A stretch of 5,258 bases of DNA, taken from CAYMQB01 sp964392665 (GTDB lineage Bacteria; Hydrothermota; E44-bin80). Shown here piece by piece: positions 1-5,258 of this stretch. The translations under genes and the position numbers were made by a program. Every line of letters begins with the position of its first letter. Positions within the stretch are counted from its first letter, which is position 1. Under the pieces are notes generated by a model. It was given only the letters and a program-made list of their open reading frames with translations. It was not told the DNA's origin and did not search any database. Location of the stretch: positions 1-5,258 of the forward strand of contig CAYMQB010000066.1 of NCBI GenBank assembly GCA_964392665.1, given 5' to 3'.

Positions 1-63
1 GATGATTTTTAAGTGCAAAGATACACTGCTTAATTCTACTTTCGATTTGTCTGGCGGGAGATT

Positions 64-84
64 CAATATCCTTCGTCTATATTG
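64..84 (-). terminator. Weak hairpin downstream of the HD-GYP gene
   Basis: A perfect 6-bp stem (CAATAT at 64-69 pairing with ATATTG at 79-84) with a 9-base loop lies just after the stop codon of the minus-strand HD-GYP gene. The stem is AT-rich and no U-tract follows it on the minus strand, so it is at best a poor intrinsic terminator. I see nothing else in positions 1-94: no start codon with a ribosome binding site and no recognisable protein. Confidence 0.2.
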
Positions 85-94
85 GGAAAGCATT

Positions 95-718
95 CTATAA
101 TAAAATTTTTATGAAGATATCAACAAGATATGGATCAAATTGACTTTTAGAATTTCTTTTCAACTCTTCAATTGCTTCTTCCTTTGTTTTGTTTTCTCGG
201 TATGGTCTTTCTGATGTCATTGCGTCATAGGCATCTGCAATGGCTATTATTCTTCCACTCAAAGGAATTTCCGTTCCGGTCATACCTTTGGGATAGCCTG
301 AGCCGTCATAATACTCATGATGACTAAGAATACCCTCAAGCGGCTTTTTAAATTCTCGGAAGCATGACAAAAATACGGCTGCATTAGAAACATGTTTTTC
401 TATCTCTTTTCTTTCTGCCTTTGTCAATATTCCAGGCTTCTCCAATATTTCGTTTTTGATATAGGCTTTGCCAAGATCATGCAATAACGAAGCTACTTCA
501 AGGATAAAAATCTCATCCTCTGATAGACCAATTTCTTCTCCTAACCTTACTGCCAGTTCTGCAACCCTTTTGTTATGTCCGTCACGATAAGGAATTCTAT
601 CATCTATAAATTGCACAATCCTTCTAAGGTCTATTAATGCCTTTGATGGATCGTGCTCTAGCATGTTTGCTACATAACCAATAAATCTGCTAATTACTTG
701 TGTATGAATTGACTCCAT
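95..718 (-). CDS. Stand-alone HD-GYP domain protein, probable cyclic-di-GMP phosphodiesterase
   Basis: A 207-residue cytoplasmic protein that is almost entirely one HD-GYP domain; this family hydrolyses cyclic di-GMP to pGpG or GMP. Visible motifs, in order, are H48 in GHNKRV, the HD pair H80-D81 in LLHDLGK (with K84), KPGILT at 94-99, H109, HHE at 133-135, the GYP signature DGSGYP at 138-143, D162 in ADAYDAMT, and ERPYR at 170-174. The metal-binding and signature residues are thus intact, so activity is likely. Tyr44 stands four residues before H48, where I recall a trinuclear-site homologue having Glu, which hints at a two-metal centre (inference). There is no receiver, GAF, PAS or membrane segment; the first 40 residues look like a short helical N-terminus, so the input signal is unknown. 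The ATG start is fixed by an in-frame TAA directly before it (719-721). The ribosome binding site is weak (GGTAAAG). The gene lies 141 bp downstream of the exported-protein gene on the same strand and could be read through from it. A non-c-di-GMP HD-GYP activity, such as cGAMP cleavage, cannot be excluded. Confidence 0.9.
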   Translation of the reverse strand: MESIHTQVISRFIGYVANMLEHDPSKALIDLRRIVQFIDDRIPYRDGHNKRVAELAVRLGEEIGLSEDEIFILEVASLLHDLGKAYIKNEILEKPGILTKAERKEIEKHVSNAAVFLSCFREFKKPLEGILSHHEYYDGSGYPKGMTGTEIPLSGRIIAIADAYDAMTSERPYRENKTKEEAIEELKRNSKSQFDPYLVDIFIKILL

Positions 719-783
719 TTATACTTTACCAATCTGGTGAATCAGGATAAATGCTAAATCGTTCTCGGATTAACGCATGACTA

Positions 784-973
784 ACACCTTTTTCTGACGG
801 TGTAGTCTCCTAACCTCAGACGACGAATTGATCTGTCCGAACCAGAGATTGAAGCCTCTCTATTTGATCTTTACCATCTTCTTCGTCACTCTTTCTTTAC
901 CATACAGTAAATGACAGAAGTAGATACCTACCGGTACATCTCTCCCATCTTCATCCCTTCCATCCCAGAGAAT
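784..973 (-). repeat. Long direct repeat, copy 1 (3' end and downstream flank of the exported-protein gene)
   Basis: This stretch matches 2575-2783 in the same orientation. The coding part (860-972) differs from 2664-2776 at 6 of 113 positions by my count. The non-coding part (800-849) differs from 2591-2640 at 4 of 50. Between these blocks copy 2 carries about 13 extra bases. The two copies lie 1,804 bp apart measured stop codon to stop codon, which is the length of the intervening gene plus its upstream spacer, so a tandem gene duplication is the simplest origin. Confidence 0.9.
794..819 (-). other. Imperfect stem-loop in the 3' flank, copy 1
   Basis: CTGACG at 794-799 faces CCTCAG at 814-819 and can form a stem of 5 pairs out of 6 with a 14-base loop, about 40 bases after the stop codon of the exported-protein gene. 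The second copy (2586-2611) forms the same stem without the mismatch. No U-tract follows, so I do not call it a terminator. A further weak pairing, ACACC with GGTGT (784-788 and 799-803), overlaps it. The rest of the 719-859 spacer shows no convincing promoter for the HD-GYP gene. Confidence 0.3.
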
Positions 974-2542
974 ATTGTAGTATCCCGAATAGTTCAGCTC
1001 AAGACTGAAATCCCTTATCTGCCGACCTGTGCAATCCTGAATGGATAGATGAATCTGATTATCTTCATCTTTTAAACCCACTTCAAGTTCTATTGTTGTG
1101 ACCGAAGAAAAAGGATTTGGAAAATTCTGCTTGATTGATAGAGAGTGAGGAACTCCAAGGTGGACAAAAATCGGGTTGAAGCAGGAAGAATCTCCATTCA
1201 CATCGATTTCAATAAGCCGATAGTAGTATGTTCTATCGAATCCAATATCAAAATCCCTGTATTCATAGATGCTTGGCAGCGAGATATTCCCCTGAGCCAT
1301 TACTGTGTGAATGGTGCGATAATCTTCTTCAATACTCTTTCTCTGGAGCAACCATTGATAACTCTCTCTTTCCATCTCGGTTCTCCACTTCAGGAGAACG
1401 TATTCCTCTGTCGGTATCGCAAGAAACTCTGTCACCTCGACTATCCCTGAAATAATGTCTTCCCGAATATGATAAACGCATTTGGTCTCTACGGTTCCGT
1501 GAACTCCTTGCTCAAATAATACGTGAGCTCGGTTAGAGGAGTCGACACAAATCTTTGGTTCGGCAATTCCTACTGCATCATATTGGATTATCGTATCAGG
1601 TACAAGGGTCAACAGTGAATCAGCGACTGGCTGACCACCCGTATCTAAATCACCGCGAAGAACTGTGTACCATATGTTATGAGCTCCTGTCGCATAATCA
1701 TCACACACTACTCGTAGATTGCCTGAAGTATCAACTGCAGCATTTGGAGCCCATCGTTCGGAGCCTTCTGAAAAAATCGATGGTGCAATAGCAACTGTAC
1801 CATCAGGTCTCAGTTTCATATAACGCAGTTGAACGTCTGAAGTCCACGTCCGGAAAATAATGTGAGTACAGGCGTCGGGAGTGGAAAAAACCCGAACATG
1901 TGACATTACAGAGATTGTTTCGAGCGTGTCCCAACTCCACGTTACCCCATTGTCTGGGGAAATCCCATACACTAAGAACTGTCTATCATCGGCAAAAGTA
2001 CAATGAAGCCTGCCACCTGGATCGAGAGCTAAACTGGTGCGACCAGACCATGGATTGCCGACGTAAATTCCATCCATCCATATAATGTGGCTACCGTCTG
2101 CTCCAAGACGAGTAAAGTAGATATTGTCACCTCGGGCATGAGTGGTATTCACACAATTGGAGTTGTCGGTAACACCTGCATCCATATGGGGAGAACTGCT
2201 TGGACCCTGACCGATAACGGGTTGTCCGAGATAGATATTATTATTTTCGGCATCTTTCACTATTGGCTGATAGTCATAACCAGACCATGGTCGTACGACC
2301 CTGATCGTATCGCCATCGGTGTTTAATACATAAAGATCATGATCAAAATCGTCCTGATTAGAGTAATTGTAACGGGCAACCGCACAATAGAGAGAATCAA
2401 ATTGATCTATTCCGATTCGTACGTTCAGCCACCAGTAGTTCCAGTCCTGGTATGTACCAATGAGTTTACGCGGTGTCCACGAACTCTGGGCACATGTCCA
2501 TATTAAAAGGATAATTATGCAACAGAGAGATAGCCTTTTCAT
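860..2542 (-). CDS. Secreted beta-propeller-like protein with FN3-like domain and type IX (Por) C-terminal sorting domain
   Basis: A 560-residue exported protein of unknown function. Residues 1-20 are a signal peptide (basic MKR, hydrophobic core, probable cleavage after A18-Q19-S20). Residues about 25-360 are beta-rich with a perfect Asp-box, SPDNGVTW at 195-202, and repeated strand-turn units such as LDPGGRLHCTF (172), VDTSGNLRVV (270) and VDSSNRAHVLF (333), typical of sialidase-like propellers; no catalytic set is visible. Residues about 365-462 resemble a fibronectin-III-like domain (VLLKWRTE at 382, TYYYRLIEIDVNG at 438). Residues about 466-560 form the sorting domain: QNFPNPF at 472-478, WDGRDEDG at 526-533, VPVGIYF at 536-542 and KKMVKIK at the end. 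In known type IX systems such domains direct outer-membrane export and are often cleaved. The start is well supported by AAGGAGG four bases upstream and an in-frame TAA five codons before ATG. I see no clear promoter in the 121-bp spacer; transcription may come from the AT-rich region beyond the paralogue remnant. Confidence 0.85.
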   Translation of the reverse strand: MKRLSLCCIIILLIWTCAQSSWTPRKLIGTYQDWNYWWLNVRIGIDQFDSLYCAVARYNYSNQDDFDHDLYVLNTDGDTIRVVRPWSGYDYQPIVKDAENNNIYLGQPVIGQGPSSSPHMDAGVTDNSNCVNTTHARGDNIYFTRLGADGSHIIWMDGIYVGNPWSGRTSLALDPGGRLHCTFADDRQFLVYGISPDNGVTWSWDTLETISVMSHVRVFSTPDACTHIIFRTWTSDVQLRYMKLRPDGTVAIAPSIFSEGSERWAPNAAVDTSGNLRVVCDDYATGAHNIWYTVLRGDLDTGGQPVADSLLTLVPDTIIQYDAVGIAEPKICVDSSNRAHVLFEQGVHGTVETKCVYHIREDIISGIVEVTEFLAIPTEEYVLLKWRTEMERESYQWLLQRKSIEEDYRTIHTVMAQGNISLPSIYEYRDFDIGFDRTYYYRLIEIDVNGDSSCFNPIFVHLGVPHSLSIKQNFPNPFSSVTTIELEVGLKDEDNQIHLSIQDCTGRQIRDFSLELNYSGYYNILWDGRDEDGRDVPVGIYFCHLLYGKERVTKKMVKIK

Positions 2543-2546
2543 CTTT

Positions 2547-2553
2547 CCTCCTT
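2547..2553 (-). promoter_or_regulatory. Strong Shine-Dalgarno of the exported-protein gene
   Basis: On the minus strand AAGGAGG stands four bases before the ATG at 2540-2542. It is the strongest ribosome binding site in the window and fixes the start of the exported protein, in agreement with the in-frame stop just upstream. Confidence 0.85.
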
Positions 2554-2585
2554 GTTAACTAAAAGTTTTGTCGGACACTTCTTTG

Positions 2586-2611
2586 CTGAGGGTGTAGTCT
2601 CCTAACCTCAG
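2586..2611 (-). other. Perfect stem-loop in the 3' flank, copy 2
   Basis: CTGAGG at 2586-2591 pairs perfectly with CCTCAG at 2606-2611 around a 14-base loop, downstream of the paralogue remnant and upstream of the exported-protein gene on the minus strand. The stem is shared with copy 1 apart from one base. It could be a processing or stability element of the transcript; without a U-tract it is not a standard intrinsic terminator. Confidence 0.35.
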
Positions 2612-2663
2612 ATGACGAATCGATCTGACCGAACCAAAGACAGAATGCCTTATCGTTCCTCCT

Positions 2664-2783
2664 CTATTTGATCTTTACCACCCTCTTCGTCACTCTTTCT
2701 TTACCATACAGTAATTGACAGAAGTAGATACCTACCGGTACCTCTCTCCCATCTTCATTCCTTCCGTCCCAGAGAACAGCATG
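2664..2783 (-). pseudogene. 3' remnant of a tandem paralogue (C-terminal sorting domain only)
   Basis: The minus strand encodes 39 residues ending in a TAG stop at 2664-2666 that match the end of the exported protein. They run from HAVLWDGRNEDG through VPVGIYFCQLLYGKERVTK to the C-terminus VVKIK. Replacements are conservative (D to N, D to E, H to Q, K to R, M to V). Upstream, the frame reads only five unrelated residues before a TAG at 2799-2801, with no start codon or ribosome binding site, so this is a gene fragment and not a small gene. The rest of the paralogue has been lost or replaced by the AT-rich segment 2784-2949. High identity to the intact copy suggests recent duplication, recent truncation or gene conversion. 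Confidence 0.85.
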
Positions 2784-2840
2784 TGGAAAATGAAATTTCT
2801 ATTGTATCCTCTGTCTTTATTTTGCTTTTCTAAAAATATC

Positions 2841-2854
2841 ATATAATATTATAT
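2841..2854. repeat. Perfect 14-bp AT palindrome
   Basis: ATATAATATTATAT is self-complementary over all 14 bases and lies in the middle of the AT-rich intergenic region. It could be a protein site or simply a product of extreme base composition; it also offers TATAAT-like -10 hexamers on both strands without a good -35 partner. Confidence 0.3.
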
Positions 2855-2911
2855 AATAAATTATGTATGATTTTGTGGTTCTGTATACTTTTTTTTGTAT
2901 CTTAACCCCTT

Positions 2912-2920
2912 TGATATAAT
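2912..2920 (+). promoter_or_regulatory. Extended -10 promoter element (P1) upstream of the regulator
   Basis: TGATATAAT at 2912-2920 is a perfect extended -10 (TGn plus TATAAT). The region 17 bases upstream offers only a T-run as -35, which extended -10 promoters tolerate. It would place the start of transcription near 2927 and give the regulator mRNA a leader of about 70 bases. The same nine bases recur at the window end before the presumed next gene. Confidence 0.5.
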
Positions 2921-2946
2921 ACTTTATACAAACAGATATTTTCCAC

Positions 2947-2975
2947 TTGACAATGGGAAAAATCTATGCTAAATT
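2947..2975 (+). promoter_or_regulatory. Sigma-70-type promoter (P2) immediately upstream of the regulator
   Basis: TTGACA at 2947-2952 is a perfect -35 box. After a 17-base spacer comes TAAATT at 2970-2975 (4 of 6 matches to TATAAT), preceded by TG at 2967-2968 as an extended -10. Transcription would begin near 2982, leaving a leader of only about 16 bases before the ATG at 2998, with no Shine-Dalgarno sequence. Confidence 0.6.
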
Positions 2976-2997
2976 TTCCTTAACATTATAACCGCAT

Positions 2998-5193
2998 ATG
3001 AATACCCAATCAGAAATAAGAATTGCAATTGTTAGGGATTTTCTCAGGAGTGGAGGATCATTGAGAAAAGCTTCCGAAAACCTGACTATTTCCCGTCAGA
3101 CGCTTGCGAGATGGCTAAAATGGTACAACGAAGGTGGAACAGAAAATCTCCATAGGAAGAAATCCTTTAGAAAATCCTGGAATAGACCTAACAAAGATGA
3201 TGAAGAAAAGGTGGTGTTACTCAAAGAAAGAAATCCGTCGTTAACTTTGAAAGAGGCACAAAAGATACTTGATGAGAAAGGAACCAAAATTTCTCTCAAA
3301 GGAATATGGGGTATCTGGAGGAGATATGCATTGACAGGGAGGGGATATGAATACCCATATGATAAATTTGGGCCCACAACACCGGAGACAAAAAACTCAT
3401 TGGAAAGAATAAAGAAAGCACTGAAAAGCGGAAAGTCTGAAGAGGCTGCAATGATTGCGAATTTACTTCCATCCTTTCCAAACGATCCAATCATAGGAGA
3501 GATACCCGCGGAATTGCTCTCTCCATTAAAGCAACTTACTCGCCTTAGCTTTGCTTTTGGCAATATCCCCTTTCCAGAATACTACAAAAGAGCCAAAAGG
3601 ATCAGAAAGGCTTTGGAGAAGAAAAAACTCTTTTATTCTTCCATATTCGCAGGTCTCATGGAAATTCTTGCACTTGACTGGATGATTTCCCCTGCAAAAG
3701 AACAAGAGCTTCTTACCATGATAAGGAATAGAGCAAAGGGTATCAGGGATCCTTCCCTTATGTTTCTCTTATCTTTATTTCAGTGCAAATTATCCGCATA
3801 CACTTTCAATGGTAAGGAGGCGAGAGAGTCTTTTAATGAGTGCAAAAGGTTGCTCCGCTACCTTCCCACTTCTTCCTATTTTGGAGAATTGGGAAATGCT
3901 TCAACATTCCTTACTAATTACAAGAAGGCTGCGTTTTACTACCAGAAGGAAATGGATTTAGTAACCGATGAAGCTGCTCGTAAGCTTCGCAGTCTACAGC
4001 TTTCAGCTACCTATTCAGTCAATGGCAAGTATACAAAGAGTAAAAAATTTCTCAAGAATGCAGAAAGGGAATCTGTAGTATTCACTCCAGTACTTGCCGT
4101 AATTCGGGCATATGGTGCTTATGCGCAGGGAAACTTCTCAGAAGCATCATCATTTTTCAGAAAGGCATTGGAACAATCAAAAAAGGGGCAATTAAGAAGC
4201 CAACTTAATTCTGCATCTCTCGGTCTCGCAGAAACTCACCAGGCTCTTGGAAATGAAAAAAACGCACAGATAATGCTTCAAAAATACATTCCGCTCTTCA
4301 GGAAATATAGAATGAAAAAGAAAGCCTTAATTCGGGCTCTTCTTTTGAGAAGCGAAGTACTGGTGAAGGAACAAACGCACGGATTTCCTATGTTACGTCT
4401 TTTTTATCATCTTCAGAACAAGGATAAACACGGTGGATATCAGAATGCAATGAGAGTTGCCAAAAATAATGGTCTTATGGGATTTTTTCACCGGATTATA
4501 CCATTTTACCCGGAGCTTGTGCTCGATTTACTTGAAAAAGGAAAGGATACGGGGCTTCCAAGAGTAATTCTCAATTTTCCAATATTCAATAGAGAGTTCC
4601 CAGTCTATTCTGTAAAACTCTTAGGTCACCTCGTTGTTTACAAAAATCAAAAATATCTAAGAACAAACCTGAGACCAAAAGATTCGGCATTCTTGATCTA
4701 TCTTGCTTTATCGAACAAAAGTGGTATATCACTTGATAGAATATGCAAAAATTTCTGGTCCAGCAGCAAGAATCCCTCTCGAAACCTTTCTCATTTGCTT
4801 GTACGTATAAGAAAAGCCTTAAAGGTTCCTTCTCACCACCTCTATATAAAACAGGATAGTCTTTGCTTCGATTGTTATTTCACAACCGATTATGGAGAGT
4901 ATCAGGAGCACATTGCACAGGCAAAGGTGCTTCTCCGTGCTGGGGAATGGGGATTTGCTAAACGGGAGTTCATGCGGGCATTCAAATTGTTTCGTGGTGA
5001 GTTATTCCGAAAGATGTACGATGATTGGTCTGATGATAAAAGGCTGGAGGTTCTCTTCAGCTTTGAGACCGAAGTACTCGCTTTTGCGAAGGAGCTGCTC
5101 AAAAGAGGAAGAAAAGAGGAGACACATCGACTCCTCAAAAGAGCTCGGAAAATTGTCCCCAATTCTAATGAAATCGAAGCGCTCCTGGATTAA
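2998..5193 (+). CDS. Chimeric transcriptional regulator: transposase-like double HTH, TPR-like solenoid, SARP-like winged helix and BTAD
   Basis: A 731-residue cytoplasmic protein, almost certainly a DNA-binding regulator. Residues 6-50 form a homeodomain-like HTH (SLRKASENLTISRQTLARWL at 21-40, then YNEGG), and 68-112 a second one (NPSLTLKEAQKILDEKG at 79-95, SLKGIWGIWRRY at 99-110). This pairing matches the N-terminus of IS630-type transposases, but no DDE catalytic domain follows. Residues about 130-500 are an alpha-solenoid with TPR-like units, for example near 261-287, 298-322, 367-396 and 407-436. Residues about 535-625 resemble the OmpR/SARP winged helix (VKLLGHLVVY, LRPKDSAFLIYLALS, NLSHLLVRIRKALKV). 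Residues about 632-731 resemble the BTAD (DYGEYQEHIAQAKVLLRAGE, FKLFRGELF, DDWSDD). Classical SARPs place the winged helix and BTAD at the N-terminus, so the order is reversed here. The start is constrained by an in-frame TAA three codons upstream (2985-2987); no Shine-Dalgarno is visible. Targets and ligand are unknown; its divergent position suggests autoregulation or control of the exported-protein gene. Confidence 0.85.
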   Translation: MNTQSEIRIAIVRDFLRSGGSLRKASENLTISRQTLARWLKWYNEGGTENLHRKKSFRKSWNRPNKDDEEKVVLLKERNPSLTLKEAQKILDEKGTKISLKGIWGIWRRYALTGRGYEYPYDKFGPTTPETKNSLERIKKALKSGKSEEAAMIANLLPSFPNDPIIGEIPAELLSPLKQLTRLSFAFGNIPFPEYYKRAKRIRKALEKKKLFYSSIFAGLMEILALDWMISPAKEQELLTMIRNRAKGIRDPSLMFLLSLFQCKLSAYTFNGKEARESFNECKRLLRYLPTSSYFGELGNASTFLTNYKKAAFYYQKEMDLVTDEAARKLRSLQLSATYSVNGKYTKSKKFLKNAERESVVFTPVLAVIRAYGAYAQGNFSEASSFFRKALEQSKKGQLRSQLNSASLGLAETHQALGNEKNAQIMLQKYIPLFRKYRMKKKALIRALLLRSEVLVKEQTHGFPMLRLFYHLQNKDKHGGYQNAMRVAKNNGLMGFFHRIIPFYPELVLDLLEKGKDTGLPRVILNFPIFNREFPVYSVKLLGHLVVYKNQKYLRTNLRPKDSAFLIYLALSNKSGISLDRICKNFWSSSKNPSRNLSHLLVRIRKALKVPSHHLYIKQDSLCFDCYFTTDYGEYQEHIAQAKVLLRAGEWGFAKREFMRAFKLFRGELFRKMYDDWSDDKRLEVLFSFETEVLAFAKELLKRGRKEETHRLLKRARKIVPNSNEIEALLD

Positions 5194-5248
5194 CGCACGC
5201 ATTTGGGGTCTATAATCAAAAAATGAGATAAATTAGTTACCTTTTTTA

Positions 5249-5257
5249 TGATATAAT
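5249..5257 (+). promoter_or_regulatory. Extended -10 promoter element for a gene beyond the window
   Basis: TGATATAAT, a perfect extended -10, lies 56 bases after the regulator stop codon and two bases from the window end. No convincing -35 is visible. It repeats the nine-base element seen at 2912-2920, in both cases shortly after a TTA(A)CC and T-rich stretch. It probably drives the next plus-strand gene. I see no intrinsic terminator for the regulator between 5194 and 5258. Confidence 0.45.
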
Positions 5258-5258
5258 G

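Larger units (their letters stand above)
2575..2783 (-). repeat. Long direct repeat, copy 2 (paralogue 3' end plus downstream flank)
   Basis: Second copy of the repeat at 784-973. It includes the last 39 codons of a lost paralogue and about 90 bases of its 3' flank, followed by the start region of the intact exported-protein gene. Nucleotide identity with copy 1 stops at 2776. The translated match to the family motif (HAVLWDG) may continue to 2783, exactly where the left arm of an inverted repeat begins. Confidence 0.88.
2780..2949. repeat. AT-rich 170-bp segment bounded by a short inverted repeat
   Basis: The left arm at 2780-2791 (perfect core GTGGAAAAT at 2783-2791) is the inverted complement of the right arm at 2938-2949 (core ATTTTCCAC at 2938-2946), with 11 of 12 positions pairing. 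The interior is strikingly AT-rich and codes for nothing. The left arm coincides with the breakpoint of the truncated paralogue, and the right arm overlaps the -35 box of the regulator promoter. This could be a MITE-like insertion, but I see no clear adjacent target-site duplication, and a chance match in AT-rich DNA is possible. Confidence 0.35.

Noticed and set aside
1145..2326. Several plus-strand open frames of 61-101 codons inside the exported-protein gene
   Set aside because: They are antisense to a well-supported gene, lack ribosome binding sites and resemble no protein family.
784..2783. CRISPR array or integron-like repeat array from the duplicated flank
   Set aside because: There are only two copies, about 1.8 kb apart with a whole gene between them; no short regular spacers or attC-like structure.
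2998..3330. An IS630 insertion element
   Set aside because: Only the HTH part resembles the transposase; there is no DDE domain, and the frame continues smoothly into the solenoid and BTAD with no terminal repeats.
3096..3563. 155-codon minus-strand frame opposite the regulator's HTH region
   Set aside because: It is a shadow of the reading frame encoding the double HTH; no ribosome binding site or recognisable domain.
5143..5175. Small hairpin AATTG/CAATT near the end of the regulator gene as a terminator
   Set aside because: It lies inside the coding sequence, is short and AT-rich, and has no U-tract after it.
4892..5215. 107-codon plus-strand frame and minus-strand frames overlapping the regulator's C-terminus
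   Set aside because: They overlap the BTAD-encoding frame, which has clear family motifs; the alternative products look random and rich in Ser, Arg and Leu.

Overview
The window is about 40% GC by eye. It holds three intact genes, one gene remnant and a short AT-rich control region. The secreted protein carries a type IX-like (Por) C-terminal sorting domain, and a bulky AfsR/SARP-like regulator sits beside it. Together these suggest an uncultured Gram-negative lineage of the FCB-type candidate divisions (WOR-3/Stahlbacteria-like or a relative). This taxonomic call is inference from protein style; there is no marker gene in the window.

Layout. Positions 1-94 hold only a weak hairpin. Positions 95-718 (minus) encode a stand-alone HD-GYP domain protein, a probable cyclic-di-GMP phosphodiesterase with its catalytic motifs intact. 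Positions 860-2542 (minus) encode a 560-residue exported protein: signal peptide, beta-propeller-like body with an Asp-box, a fibronectin-III-like domain and a C-terminal sorting domain. Upstream of it, at 2664-2783 (minus), lies a 39-codon remnant of a second gene of the same family, about 95% identical in DNA to the end of the intact gene. The downstream flanks of the two copies are also duplicated (784-973 and 2575-2783). Positions 2784-2997 are very AT-rich, are bounded by a short inverted repeat, and contain the likely promoters of the plus-strand regulator at 2998-5193. The regulator (731 aa) is a chimera: a two-part HTH resembling the DNA-binding end of IS630-type transposases, a TPR-like solenoid, then an OmpR/SARP-like winged helix and a BTAD at the C-terminus. 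The window ends in a good extended -10 element (5249-5257), apparently the promoter of the next gene.

How the parts relate. The minus-strand block and the regulator are divergently transcribed from the AT-rich region, so the regulator could control itself or the export-protein gene; nothing in the sequence proves this. The most notable points are the regulator's architecture, and the truncated tandem paralogue whose breakpoint coincides with the end of a 170-bp inverted-repeat-bounded AT-rich segment that also supplies the regulator's -35 box.
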